Positions 17,365-26,071 are shown, counted from the stretch's first letter. The stretch: DNA of 64,000 nucleotides from Breznakia pachnodae (GCF_030814225.1 NZ_JAUSUR010000005.1:124001-188000); one strand, 5' to 3'. A program made the numbers and translations. The notes: a model not told the origin generated them from the sequence alone.

Positions 17365-17393
17365 ATACTAGTATATTGAAATTAGTTTGTCAA
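17365..17393 (-). promoter_or_regulatory. ileS promoter
   Basis: Minus-strand -35 TTGACA (17388-17393), 17-bp spacer, -10 TAGTAT (17365-17370), placed just upstream of the T-box leader. Confidence 0.7.
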
Positions 17394-17403
17394 TTCCTAG
17401 TTA

Positions 17404-19380
17404 CTATAATTCAATTTGCATTTCTAATAATGCAATATTATTCCGCATTGTGTTTGCACTCTTCCAGTCAATTGTTCCTTGTTCATACTCTTTTTGAATT
17501 CTATCTCTTTCCAGCTGCAAGCCTCGTTTTCGAATTTGCAACACAACATCATTATCCAGCTGAACTTTATCTCGTCCTTGTGCATATTGATTCCTACCTC
17601 TTTTCTCAGCAATTGAAACCTCAATTTTTGATTTTAAATATCTTACAAGTTCAGAATCTTCTTTTTCTAACATCTTGTCTAATTGCTCAATTACATATTC
17701 ATCATTTTGAATCATAATCCTAAACATTTCTTCCTGATCTGCAAATTTTCTACTTTTCAAAATTAGTCTCAGATTACGAATTTGTTCAAGAAACCCAATA
17801 ATATGATAAATCTTATGACTATTTGTTCGATTCAATCGATCATTTAAGATGTAGATATAATATTCACCCATATCTTTTGATACCTCATCATTATCTAGCA
17901 TCTTTTGTACGTTTTCAATTTCCCATTTAAACGTCTGATACATTAATTTATGAATCTCATCATCATTCTTTTTAGTTGTAGTTATTGAACTTTCAAGTTC
18001 ACGATACCGTTTCATGTAATCTCTAAGAACTACTTCACCTTCTGATTTATATGTGGAAAGAAATTCATTTTCTAGTGTTTTAATTACATTATTCAACATA
18101 CTTAAATAAATCTCCTTATTATCATCTTCTGCAGTTCCTTTTTTCTCCACTAATAAAGGTAATACAAAGTAAGTTAAAATCATTGAGCATAGAATGACTC
18201 CCATAGCTAATATAATCATTAAGTCTCTTTGTGGAAAGACACTCCCATCACTAAGTACAAGTGGAATAGAGTATACACTTGCCAATGTAACCGAACCTCT
18301 CGCACCAGCCAAACTAAAGATAAAACATGATTTTAATCTACTAATTTTTTCTTCTTTTTCACATACATCCTTAGGTAATGTAACCATCGCCCATAAAAAG
18401 CGAATAATAAATAAAAGTAGCATAATTAATACTACATAAACAAGAATTACCTGAATACTCATTGCATTGTTACCACTTAATAATGATGTCGTAATCTCAG
18501 GAATTTGTGTTCCCAGAATTAAGAATACTATTCCCTCTAAAACAAACGATAATACTTTCCATACATTATCAGAAGTAATTTTTTCATTTACTATATCTGG
18601 GTTATCTTGTTTGCTTTCAAAGGAGTAAATCATTCCTGCTACAAAGATTGCTAGAATACCACTTACATGCAATAACTCAGCAATGTAATATACTAAGAAT
18701 GGAGTAATAAGACCCAATAAAACATATATTGTTTCATCTTTAATTCCTTGATGACGAATCCATTTAATGATTCCCCTTTTTAGAAATGATAAACTGGTAC
18801 CAACAACTGCTCCACCAACTCCCACTAAAAGAAAACTAGTAGCTGAATCAACAAGAGAAAATGTTCCTGTAAGGATTGTTGTAATTCCTATTTGAAAGAG
18901 AATTAAAGAACTTACATCATTGAATACAGATTCACCTTTCAACAACTCCAACATTTTACCCGGAATTAAATATCTTTTACCAACAGAATCTACTGCAATA
19001 TCATCTGTTGGTCCTAAAGCAGATATTAAAATAACCGCTGCAGCAATTGAAATACTAGGAATCATCATATGAAGTAAATAGCCTACAAGAAGAACACTAG
19101 CTAATACTAACAAAACAGATGTATTAAGAATCGACTTCTTTAAACTCCACACAGTGCTCTTATTGATCGTTGTTCCACTTAGATAAACAAGTGGTGCAAC
19201 AAATAGAGTAAAAAACAACTCAGGGTGTATTTCTAAATGATAATTTAAAGGGAGCATCACAATAAATGCTCCCAACATAATTTGAACAAACGGAACAGGT
19301 ACAGATGGTAAAAACCGATTTATAATATTTGATAGCAAAATAGCTATCATCATCACAAGTATATATATAAATAATTCCAT
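17404..19380 (-). CDS. CPA1-family Na+/H+ (cation/proton) antiporter
   Basis: 658 residues; AGGAGG lies shortly before ATG 19380. About twelve membrane helices in the first 420 residues, with CPA1/NhaP signatures 'ISALGPTDDIAVDSV' and 'KGESVFNDVSSL' (the paired acidic residues of ion exchange) and 'SLAGARGSVTLASVYSIP'. The C-terminal 230 residues are a charged, helical cytoplasmic domain, as in YjcE/NhaP-type exchangers, with probable regulatory coiled-coil. It exchanges Na+ or K+ for protons at the membrane. It lies 24 bp downstream of a MarR-type regulator in one operon, suggesting induction by a stress sensed by that repressor. Ion specificity cannot be read. Confidence 0.9.
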   Translation of the reverse strand: MELFIYILVMMIAILLSNIINRFLPSVPVPFVQIMLGAFIVMLPLNYHLEIHPELFFTLFVAPLVYLSGTTINKSTVWSLKKSILNTSVLLVLASVLLVGYLLHMMIPSISIAAAVILISALGPTDDIAVDSVGKRYLIPGKMLELLKGESVFNDVSSLILFQIGITTILTGTFSLVDSATSFLLVGVGGAVVGTSLSFLKRGIIKWIRHQGIKDETIYVLLGLITPFLVYYIAELLHVSGILAIFVAGMIYSFESKQDNPDIVNEKITSDNVWKVLSFVLEGIVFLILGTQIPEITTSLLSGNNAMSIQVILVYVVLIMLLLFIIRFLWAMVTLPKDVCEKEEKISRLKSCFIFSLAGARGSVTLASVYSIPLVLSDGSVFPQRDLMIILAMGVILCSMILTYFVLPLLVEKKGTAEDDNKEIYLSMLNNVIKTLENEFLSTYKSEGEVVLRDYMKRYRELESSITTTKKNDDEIHKLMYQTFKWEIENVQKMLDNDEVSKDMGEYYIYILNDRLNRTNSHKIYHIIGFLEQIRNLRLILKSRKFADQEEMFRIMIQNDEYVIEQLDKMLEKEDSELVRYLKSKIEVSIAEKRGRNQYAQGRDKVQLDNDVVLQIRKRGLQLERDRIQKEYEQGTIDWKSANTMRNNIALLEMQIEL

Positions 19381-19404
19381 TGGTATACCCTCCTATACTA
19401 TTTA

Positions 19405-20010
19405 CTATTTATTTTCTTCACTATTTTTTGTTCTTTTATCGTTTCGTCTTCCATGAGGACGCCCACCTCTCATAGGACCACCACCAAAGAAATGACGATG
19501 AGGCCCACGATGTGGAAATTCTCCACCTTCCATAAAAGAATTGCGTAAATTCTCCCAGTTTTCAAGTTCTTCCTCATCAAATTCTATTTGACTACCTAGA
19601 GCTTCAATCATTCGATCTAAATATTCGCTGAATTTTTCTTTTTCATCTTCATCCAAACAATCAAAAATTGATTCATAGTCCATTTCATTCGATTGTTCTT
19701 CCTTACCCTTTTCAGTAAGTATAACCATCATTACTCGCTTATCATCTGCTGATGGCACCCTTTTCACAAATCCATTTTTCTCCAACTTATTTAAAAGTTC
19801 ATTTAAAGACTGCTGACGAATCCCTAACAGATACGTTAATTCTTTTGTACTTATTTCTGGTTTAATTCTAAGCATTGCCAATACTCTTCCTTGACCGCGA
19901 GTTGGATCGCCAGTTGGTCCATATTGAGCATAATGCTCCATTTGTTGACGACGTAGCAACCATTGTAACTGCATTAACTTATCGTAAAGTTCAATATATT
20001 TATTTTCCAT
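19405..20010 (-). CDS. MarR-family repressor with a His/Gly/Arg-rich tail
   Basis: 201 residues. The MarR winged helix occupies about 35-115 ('GQGRVLAMLRIKPEISTKEL', 'LGIRQQSLNELLNKLEKNGF', 'DKRVMMVILTEKGKEE'), followed by a dimerisation helix rich in Glu. The last 35 residues are unusual: 'FPHRGPHRHFFGGGPMRGGR' then 'PHGRRNDKRTKNSEENK'. That tail could bind metal or nucleic acid; this is inference. The gene heads an operon with the CPA1 antiporter. Three AGGTACCT sites in its promoter region indicate autoregulation. Ligand unknown. Confidence 0.9.
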   Translation of the reverse strand: MENKYIELYDKLMQLQWLLRRQQMEHYAQYGPTGDPTRGQGRVLAMLRIKPEISTKELTYLLGIRQQSLNELLNKLEKNGFVKRVPSADDKRVMMVILTEKGKEEQSNEMDYESIFDCLDEDEKEKFSEYLDRMIEALGSQIEFDEEELENWENLRNSFMEGGEFPHRGPHRHFFGGGPMRGGRPHGRRNDKRTKNSEENK

Positions 20011-20031
20011 AATTCATTACCTCTTACTTTC

Positions 20032-20104
20032 TACAGGTACCTTACGAATATATTATTACAGGTACCTTTAGAAAAGTCAAGGACTTTATTAAAGGTACCT
20101 GTAC
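20032..20104 (-). promoter_or_regulatory. MarR operon promoter with three AGGTACCT operators
   Basis: Minus-strand -35 TTGACT (20075-20080), 17-bp spacer, -10 AATAAT (20052-20057). Three copies of a palindromic-core site: 20032-20044, 20056-20070 and 20090-20104. The second lies in the spacer, the third upstream of the -35 in inverted orientation, the first downstream near the transcript start. The consensus reads TACAGGTACCTTTA. Confidence 0.8.
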
Positions 20105-20126
20105 ATCTTTTTTGTTTCAAACAAAA

Positions 20127-20148
20127 AAAGCAGTATTTCTACTGCTTT
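20127..20148 (-). terminator. Rho-independent terminator
   Basis: 9-bp perfect stem (20127-20135 with 20140-20148) followed on the minus strand by TTTTGTTTG. It ends the small-protein gene at 20172 and lies just upstream of the MarR promoter. Confidence 0.9.
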
Positions 20149-20171
20149 CAAGCATCATTTAAATTATTTAT

Positions 20172-20636
20172 TTATGAAAATTTAGTTTTAAAGAACTGAA
20201 GAAAAGCATTTGCTTCTTCTTCCTGTTTTACACAAATTGCAACTTCATCAGGGTCCTGATTCAACATTTCCTGAACAGTAAATGTTATATACTTTTTAGG
20301 AAATTTATTTGATTGAATTCTAATTTCCTTAGAAAACATACTAATCTTGGCTTTCTTTACTTCATCCTTCTTTACATAAATTGGATCTCCATAAGAACTG
20401 AAATCACGATTGATTGGTAAAATTACAATTTCATTAGCAGTTTCATCAAACCCAATTGCATAACTTGCATAAGTATATGTTGTCTTTCTTACTACTACAA
20501 AATTCATCATTCCAACATCTACTCCGCATCCATAAACTACACGAAAGCGATCCGCATCACCAATTACATCAGAAAACAATTCTTTCATCTTCTCAACATT
20601 TTCTAAACATATTTCATCACTTACTTTTTTTGCCAT
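20172..20636 (-). CDS. Unknown small cytoplasmic protein, possibly PH-like
   Basis: 154 residues from ATG 20636, chosen because AAGGAGATATAAAA precedes it; an ATG at 20657 has no ribosome site. No signal or membrane helix. The chain is mostly short beta strands ('YASYAIGFDETANEIVILPI') with a C-terminal helix 'EEEANAFLQFFKTKF', the order of a PH-like barrel. I do not recognise a named family. Monocistronic, with its own terminator. Function unknown. Confidence 0.7.
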   Translation of the reverse strand: MAKKVSDEICLENVEKMKELFSDVIGDADRFRVVYGCGVDVGMMNFVVVRKTTYTYASYAIGFDETANEIVILPINRDFSSYGDPIYVKKDEVKKAKISMFSKEIRIQSNKFPKKYITFTVQEMLNQDPDEVAICVKQEEEANAFLQFFKTKFS

Positions 20637-20696
20637 TTTTATATCTCCTTGTTTCATATTTATTAGACAATATCTATTTCTAGAATGTTCTCTACA

Positions 20697-20996
20697 CTAC
20701 AATAAGTAATTATTATCACTATTAGCTACTTGTAATGCCTTCAGTTTATAAGTTGCATACCCACCAATCACAAGTGGTTCTCTTTTACATAATGCTTCTG
20801 CTTCTTCATAACTGTCAGCCTTGATAATCACCATTCCTGCAACACCCGGATATCCTTTAAATACCCCACAGTAGTCCATGTGTCCTTCCTCATCTAATTT
20901 TCTTAGATTCTCCACATGACTTTCTACAATTGCCTTTGTGATTCGATTATACGTTTTTGTTTTCTCAATAAACATTACATATACCCATTTCTCCAT
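20697..20996 (-). CDS. YCII-related domain protein
   Basis: 99 residues; TTGGAGG lies 6 nt before the ATG. A single YCII-like ferredoxin-fold domain: 'HVENLRKLDEEGHMDYCGVF' and 'GVAGMVIIKADSYEEAEALC', then 'DPLVIGGYA'-like 'REPLVIGGYATYKLKAL'. YCII proteins are small dimeric enzymes or binding proteins related to muconolactone isomerase-type folds; the substrate is unknown for most. Standing alone, with no cotranscribed partner. Confidence 0.85.
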   Translation of the reverse strand: MEKWVYVMFIEKTKTYNRITKAIVESHVENLRKLDEEGHMDYCGVFKGYPGVAGMVIIKADSYEEAEALCKREPLVIGGYATYKLKALQVANSDNNYLL

Positions 20997-21070
20997 ATAT
21001 TACCTCCAAATTAATTAGAACTTAATTAATTTAATACTATCATTCACTATCTATAATAACAATAAGAAAA

Positions 21071-21111
21071 AAGTCTTAAAACATCACTATTTAATCAATG
21101 TTTTAAGACTT
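21071..21111 (-). terminator. 14-bp hairpin terminator
   Basis: 14-bp perfect stem (21071-21084 with 21098-21111) followed on the minus strand by TTTTCTTATTG, about 40 bp past the stop at 21149. Confidence 0.9.
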
Positions 21112-21148
21112 TTAATAAATCTTTACTGTTTTCTTTATAATGTTGTAT

Positions 21149-21655
21149 TTATTTATCACGAAACTTTAATGGTAAATAAATCTGCTGTTGAGCAATGCCA
21201 AGTGCTTTATCAAAATTACCATCAGGATTTGGCATATTACACATTCCACTTTTAGGGAAATCACCATATTCAAATACATCACTATTATTAATCCAAGTCA
21301 TCATGCAGTTAATCGTTTCTTCTAAATCTTCATTATCACTTTCATCACCAGTAGCAACTAAATACATCCCTCCAGGAAATTCAAATAGTTCATAAGGAGC
21401 AAGATCCTCTGCAGTTACTTCATCCTTGATTGCAATTATATAAATATTTCTACCTTTATCCCAACTTATATCAGCATCGAGATGCCATATAAAATCAGTT
21501 GGTTCATATGAATGATCCTTCAATAAGTGTTTATTTTGTTCAACCCAAGTGTCAAATCCATTATCACCAAATAATTCACTTAATGTTTTTTCTCCTGATG
21601 AAACTGCACGGAACTTTTTGATTTCTATTCCTCTCATATTGCTTAATTTACTCAT
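21149..21655 (-). CDS. Stand-alone GyrI-like/AraC-effector-type small-molecule-binding protein
   Basis: 168 residues; GAGGAG lies 9 nt before the ATG. The sequence matches the effector-binding half of AraC/MerR regulators (GyrI-like fold) without a DNA-binding part: 'DADISWDKGRNIYIIAIKDE', 'YELFEFPGGMYLVATGDESD', 'GMCNMPNPDGNFDKALG', 'QQQIYLPLKFR'. Such free domains bind or hydrolyse small amphiphilic or cationic compounds. Own terminator; no partner gene. Family likely, ligand unknown. Confidence 0.7.
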   Translation of the reverse strand: MSKLSNMRGIEIKKFRAVSSGEKTLSELFGDNGFDTWVEQNKHLLKDHSYEPTDFIWHLDADISWDKGRNIYIIAIKDEVTAEDLAPYELFEFPGGMYLVATGDESDNEDLEETINCMMTWINNSDVFEYGDFPKSGMCNMPNPDGNFDKALGIAQQQIYLPLKFRDK

Positions 21656-21741
21656 TTGTCATTTCTCCTCATTGATATTTACTATGGATTCCTTAATATT
21701 AACCAAATAATATCATTATAAATTTTTAATGTAAACAAAAA

Positions 21742-21761
21742 GAGATAGCACAAACTATCTC
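21742..21761 (-). terminator. Terminator of the LytTR/ABC operon
   Basis: 7-bp stem GAGATAG/CTATCTC (21742-21748 with 21755-21761) followed on the minus strand by TTTTTG, 8 bp past the stop of the permease gene. Confidence 0.85.
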
Positions 21762-21768
21762 AAATTTA

Positions 21769-22458
21769 TTATTTAAATTTATACTTTTTATAGACTATTA
21801 GATACAATACCAACACAATCACAAAATTTATTACTAATGTTATTATATTTGTCACATTAACTTCAAGTGTACTAATAATATCACTCACTTGTTGAGAATA
21901 AATGTATTTACTGAAATTGTGAATTGAAGAGTTAAACATTGATAACATTGGTAAAAACGAAAATATAAGCATTGCTGGTACAGATAATCCACTACTGGCA
22001 CTTTGATTAGGAGATAACAGTCCAATAATTGATCCAATAAGAATTGATATAATTAGACCTGCCATATTCGCCAGTAGGAATACTATCATTCCATTTGATG
22101 TATACCCTCCTACAATTGCCATAAATAATAATCCTATTGCACATAATACAAATACATATAAAGCAACGCCTACCAGATACTCAAATGGCTTTACATTGGA
22201 CATCCTTAACATCTGCAAGGCTCCTTTTTCTTTGTCTTCACTAACAATTGTAGATACTACAATAATTGGAGCCATGGTTACATACATCGCTGCAAACATA
22301 TTCACAAAGAAACTAGGTTCTAAACCAAAGTCTTTTGCTGAAAAGGTTAAGATTGAAGCCATTACAGGAAACATTACAAACTGTATTAGAATTGATTTAT
22401 TCTTTAATGTATCTTGTACTTGTTTATAAATTATTGCATTAATTCTAGTAGCACTCAT
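21769..22458 (-). CDS. ABC-2 type permease
   Basis: 229 residues with six membrane helices (about 22-42, 55-75, 98-120, 125-148, 160-180, 203-222). It has the ABC-2 motif region 'VSEDKEKGALQMLRMSNVKP' between helices 2 and 3, which couples to the ATPase. It begins directly after the ATP-binding subunit gene and forms the exporter with it, probably for a peptide, lipid or antimicrobial. Its transcription with LytTR and DUF3021 genes suggests LytTR control. Substrate unknown. Confidence 0.9.
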   Translation of the reverse strand: MSATRINAIIYKQVQDTLKNKSILIQFVMFPVMASILTFSAKDFGLEPSFFVNMFAAMYVTMAPIIVVSTIVSEDKEKGALQMLRMSNVKPFEYLVGVALYVFVLCAIGLLFMAIVGGYTSNGMIVFLLANMAGLIISILIGSIIGLLSPNQSASSGLSVPAMLIFSFLPMLSMFNSSIHNFSKYIYSQQVSDIISTLEVNVTNIITLVINFVIVLVLYLIVYKKYKFK

Positions 22459-23304
22459 TTAAATCAACTCCTTTCCTGTTAGTGATATAAATACTTCACC
22501 TAAATTTGGTTCACTTGAATGTATTGATTTAATTTCATCATCTTTCAATGCATTTAGAATTTCTGAATAGCTTTCTTTATTGTTAGGTACTTTAAATTCT
22601 TTATCATGGTTAGTCACAATACTTATTTGGTTTAATTCATTATGTTTATCACAAATTCTAGTTGGTGTATCATACTCAATGATTTTACCATCAAACAGAA
22701 ATGCAACTTTATCACATAAGTCAGTAGCTTCCTGCATATTATGTGTAACTAAGAGAATCGTAGTTCCCTTTTGTTTTAGTTCTAATAATAATTTATGAAT
22801 TAACTGACTAGTACTTGGATCAAGGCCAGACGTAGGTTCATCCAAAAATAACAGTTTTGGCTTATGCATAATTGCACGTCCAAGAACTAATCTCTGTTTC
22901 ATCCCTTTGGATAACTTATCAACAGCAACATTTGAACTTTCGTATAATCCAACTTTTTGTAAAACTGTATTCACTTCATCTTTATCAATAGAATAAATCT
23001 TTCTGAATATTTCAAGATTTTGTCTACATGTCAAACGGTCAAATAAACCTGCTTCATCCAATACAGTACCAATCTTTGAATAAGAATCATCTTTTAACTG
23101 CGTAGAACTAACATCAAATATTTTACTAATTCCTTTATCACTCTCTAAATGACCAATCATGATTTCAATTAGTGTTGTTTTGCCTGCACCAGATGGACCA
23201 AGTACACCTAGTATCTCTCCTTCATCCACTTTGAAATCAATTCCTTTCAGCACTTCTTTATCACCAAAACTTTTATATAAATTTGATATATTGATTACAC
23301 TCAT
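22459..23304 (-). CDS. ABC transporter ATP-binding protein
   Basis: 281 residues. Walker A 'GPSGAGKTT', Q-loop region, signature 'LSKGMKQRL', Walker B 'LLFLDEPTSGLDPST' and H-loop 'LLVTHNMQE'. The single ABC domain spans about 1-215, with a C-terminal extension typical of DrrA/CcmA-type exporter ATPases. Its start overlaps the DUF3021 stop (TAATG) and its stop abuts the permease start, so the subunits are translationally coupled. Powers the ABC-2 permease encoded next. Confidence 0.95.
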   Translation of the reverse strand: MSVINISNLYKSFGDKEVLKGIDFKVDEGEILGVLGPSGAGKTTLIEIMIGHLESDKGISKIFDVSSTQLKDDSYSKIGTVLDEAGLFDRLTCRQNLEIFRKIYSIDKDEVNTVLQKVGLYESSNVAVDKLSKGMKQRLVLGRAIMHKPKLLFLDEPTSGLDPSTSQLIHKLLLELKQKGTTILLVTHNMQEATDLCDKVAFLFDGKIIEYDTPTRICDKHNELNQISIVTNHDKEFKVPNNKESYSEILNALKDDEIKSIHSSEPNLGEVFISLTGKELI

Positions 23305-23777
23305 TACTTTTTTCCTGCTCTTTCTTTATACTTAGTAAGCATCTCTTCATACTCTTTATCTTTCTTTCTAGTAACAAGTACACTGGCAATGGTAGCAATT
23401 ATAAAGCATACTAAGAACATTGCAACAAAACTAATCCAAGCATAGACTTCATCCACTGGAAACCATTTGAATATAAAGATAAATGCAGTTGCGATTAATA
23501 GAATTAAGAATAGCTTTATAAGCGTTAAATACAATACTCTTACTTTAGCTACTAAGGATTCACTATCAAAAATAATATTGATAAGCGCAGTTATAACTGC
23601 TAATACTAAGATTTGCACAATGGCAGTAAGAGAAACTCCACCATTCACATAAAATGTCGAGTAGGAAATAATTTCATCACCAGCAAATACACCAATTAAT
23701 GTAATGACTGTTATTGCCGTAGTAAATGCCATAAAGGTTAAATACATAAATTTTTCTAAATTGTTTTTGCTAGTCAT
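23304..23777 (-). CDS. DUF3021 membrane protein
   Basis: 157 residues; GGAGG lies 7 nt before the ATG. Four membrane helices (about 12-32, 48-70, 82-104, 112-134) and a basic cytoplasmic tail ('RKKDKEYEEMLTKYKERAGK'). DUF3021 genes are almost always next to a LytTR DNA-binding gene and are thought to hold or inhibit it at the membrane (LytTR regulatory systems). That arrangement holds here: it starts 2 bp after the LytTR stop. Confidence 0.85.
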   Translation of the reverse strand: MTSKNNLEKFMYLTFMAFTTAITVITLIGVFAGDEIISYSTFYVNGGVSLTAIVQILVLAVITALINIIFDSESLVAKVRVLYLTLIKLFLILLIATAFIFIFKWFPVDEVYAWISFVAMFLVCFIIATIASVLVTRKKDKEYEEMLTKYKERAGKK

Positions 23778-23778
23778 T

Positions 23779-24204
23779 TTAATTTCCTCCTAACTTTCTT
23801 TTAAATGTTTTTACATATGCTCTAGTTACCATAAACTTATCTCCATTATTAAACTCTAAACGAATTCTAGAACCTATATCAGATTTCATACTTTTCAGAT
23901 ATGATAAATTTATAATTGTTGATTTATTAATACGAACGAAATCATCGCTCAACATTGCTTCAATCTGATATAGCCACATCATTGAAACATAACTGTCATT
24001 TTGAGTATAGATAATTGTTGTTTTCTCTAAGGATTCGATATAGTAGATATCTTCCATGGAAAGAATATATTCCCTTCCATTCTTTTGTACATATATTTTG
24101 GAATTGAAATGTTTCACAAAACTTAACAACTTATCTTGTTCTTCATGATTATCACACTGTACAGTGACTTTCAATTCTTTTTCATTATTGTCTATTGTTT
24201 TCAT
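23779..24204 (-). CDS. LytTR-domain DNA-binding regulator
   Basis: 141 residues from ATG 24204, set by GAGGAGGAG just upstream. A short N-terminal region is followed by a LytTR domain (about 42-140): 'GREYILSMEDIYYIESLEKT', 'LSDDFVRINKSTIINLSYLK', 'RLEFNNGDKFMVTRAYVKTF'. There is no receiver domain, so activity is probably controlled by the DUF3021 membrane partner. It heads the four-gene operon LytTR, DUF3021, ATPase, permease and likely controls it. Confidence 0.92.
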   Translation of the reverse strand: MKTIDNNEKELKVTVQCDNHEEQDKLLSFVKHFNSKIYVQKNGREYILSMEDIYYIESLEKTTIIYTQNDSYVSMMWLYQIEAMLSDDFVRINKSTIINLSYLKSMKSDIGSRIRLEFNNGDKFMVTRAYVKTFKRKLGGN

Positions 24205-24317
24205 AATCTCCTCCTCAATGTAAGTATTTACCATTCTGCTTTCTTTATCAAGATTTTTTTACCAAGATACACAAATCAAAAACTAACGTGCATAAACCAT
24301 AAATCATCATATCAAAA

Positions 24318-24345
24318 TTGATTTACTATCATAATGCGTTATACT
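24318..24345 (+). promoter_or_regulatory. Promoter of the response-regulator gene
   Basis: -35-like TTGATT (24318-24323), 16-bp spacer, -10 TATACT (24340-24345), about 50 bp before the start codon in the divergent LytTR/response-regulator gap. Confidence 0.5.
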
Positions 24346-24396
24346 ATAAAGAAACAACACTGAATTTTTATCGCAAAAGAAATGGAGATGGGCAAT

Positions 24397-25062
24397 ATGA
24401 AAAATATATTAATAATTGATGATGATATACATATTGGAAATGTACTTGAAGAAATCCTTACAAAAGAAGGATATACGATTTCTCGTGCATATTCTGGAAG
24501 TGAAGCAATACTATTTCTTAAGCACTCAATTCCAGATCTGATATTATTGGATTTAATGCTTCCTGGTATAAGTGGAGAGGATGTATTAACTCAGATTAAA
24601 GGAATTCCAGTTATTGTTGTCAGTGCTAAAGTTGATATTGATGACAAAGTTAATTTGTTACTTAGTGGTGCTGTTGACTATATAACGAAACCATTTAATA
24701 AAAAAGAGTTATTAGCCAGAATCGCTGTTCAATTTCGCACTTCAAATACCACAATAACAAAATCTATTTTGACCTATGATGAAATAAAACTTGATATAAC
24801 AACTCACTCGGCAACCATTGATGATGTTGAAGTAAAACTAACAAGAACTGAATATGCAATTTTAAAAATATTAATGCAAAATCCTACTCAAGTAGTTACA
24901 AAATCTAGTTTGCTGGATTTAATCAGTTTGGATACACCTGATTGTAATGAAAGTTCTTTGAAAATGCATATTAGTAATTTACGCAGAAAACTTCGTAATA
25001 TAAATAATAAAGATTATATTGATGCTGTTTGGGGAATTGGTTTTAAACTTACATCGGAATAA
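24397..25062 (+). CDS. OmpR-family response regulator
   Basis: 221 residues from ATG 24397, set by GGAGATGGG just upstream. Receiver domain with the acidic pocket 'IIDDD', phosphoacceptor Asp52 in 'LILLDLMLPG' and Lys in 'YITKPFNKKELLARI'. The winged-helix output domain lies at about 125-220 ('LTRTEYAILKILMQNPTQVV', 'LKMHISNLRRKLRN'). Followed by an ABC ATPase, permease and histidine kinase in the same direction, as in peptide-antibiotic sensing/immunity loci. Direct TTTCTTTAC repeats before the ABC genes are its probable binding sites. Confidence 0.93.
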   Translation: MKNILIIDDDIHIGNVLEEILTKEGYTISRAYSGSEAILFLKHSIPDLILLDLMLPGISGEDVLTQIKGIPVIVVSAKVDIDDKVNLLLSGAVDYITKPFNKKELLARIAVQFRTSNTTITKSILTYDEIKLDITTHSATIDDVEVKLTRTEYAILKILMQNPTQVVTKSSLLDLISLDTPDCNESSLKMHISNLRRKLRNINNKDYIDAVWGIGFKLTSE

Positions 25063-25065
25063 ATA

Positions 25066-25121
25066 TTTACTATTTCTTTACTGTTTTCTTTACCACTTTC
25101 TTTACATTTGATTGTTAGAAT
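25066..25121 (+). promoter_or_regulatory. Direct TTTCTTTAC repeats: probable response-regulator operator
   Basis: TTTAC recurs at 25066, 25077, 25089 and 25101, spaced 11, 12 and 12 bp, the last three as the longer TTTCTTTAC. A -10-like TAGAAT (25116-25121) follows with no good -35. About one repeat per helical turn next to a weak promoter is how OmpR-type regulators activate. Confidence 0.75.
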
Positions 25122-25156
25122 AATGGTGTCAAAGAAAATGAAGGAGGTTTTAACTT

Positions 25157-26071
25157 ATGGAATACATTCTTAAAACAAAGAACCTAAGTAAACGTTATGG
25201 ACATTTTAAAGCATTAGATGAATTAACAATGAATGTCCCCAAAGGTTCAATCTATGGATTTGTTGGAAAAAACGGATCAGGTAAAACAACATTAATTCGA
25301 ATGATTTGTGGTCTTCAATACCCATCATCTGGAGATTATATGTTATATGGTAAAAAGAGTGATGAGAAAGATATTGTAAAAGCCAGAAGAAGAATGGGTG
25401 CAGTAGTAGAAAATCCATCTATTTATCTAGAAATGACTGCAGAAGATAACTTAAAACAACAGTATAAAATACTGGGATTGCCATCTTATGATGGTTTAAA
25501 AGAAACATTAGAATTGGTTGGACTTGCAGATACAGGAAAGAAAAAAGCAAAAAACTTTTCTTTAGGTATGCGACAAAGATTAGGAATTGCTATAACACTT
25601 ATAGGCGATCCTGATTTTCTGATATTAGATGAGCCAGTGAATGGTCTTGATCCACAAGGAATTATAGAGATTCGTGAGTTAATCTTAAAACTTAATCGTG
25701 AACAACAAATAACTATTTTAATATCAAGTCATATTCTTAATGAATTATCAAAACTTGCAACCCATTATGGCTTTATTGATCAGGGCCACATTGTAAAAGA
25801 AATAAGTGCTGATGAATTACATACGCTTTACAAGAAATGTATTCATGTAGAAGTGAATGATACAAAACTGCTTACAAGAGTGCTTGATGAAATGAATGTT
25901 GAATACAAAATTTATTCTGATACTCATGCTGACATATATACAGAAATTAAAGTAACTCAATTTGTACTGGCATTAAAAAAGGTGAATTGTGAAGTAATAT
26001 CAATGCAGGAACGAAGTGAAAACTTAGAAAGCTTCTATATGAGTCTTATTGATGGTGATACTTATGTATAA
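25157..26071 (+). CDS. ABC transporter ATP-binding protein (lantibiotic/bacitracin immunity type)
   Basis: 304 residues; GAAGGAGG precedes the ATG. One ABC domain: Walker A 'GKNGSGKTT', signature 'FSLGMRQRL', Walker B 'FLILDEPVNGLDP', H-loop 'ISSHILNEL'. The N-terminus 'YILKTKNLSKRYGHFKALDEL' and the overall length match BcrA/NisF/SpaF-type immunity exporters. The gene follows an operator for the neighbouring response regulator and overlaps the permease gene by 8 bp. Export of a membrane-active peptide is the likely role; the peptide is unknown. Confidence 0.9.
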   Translation: MEYILKTKNLSKRYGHFKALDELTMNVPKGSIYGFVGKNGSGKTTLIRMICGLQYPSSGDYMLYGKKSDEKDIVKARRRMGAVVENPSIYLEMTAEDNLKQQYKILGLPSYDGLKETLELVGLADTGKKKAKNFSLGMRQRLGIAITLIGDPDFLILDEPVNGLDPQGIIEIRELILKLNREQQITILISSHILNELSKLATHYGFIDQGHIVKEISADELHTLYKKCIHVEVNDTKLLTRVLDEMNVEYKIYSDTHADIYTEIKVTQFVLALKKVNCEVISMQERSENLESFYMSLIDGDTYV

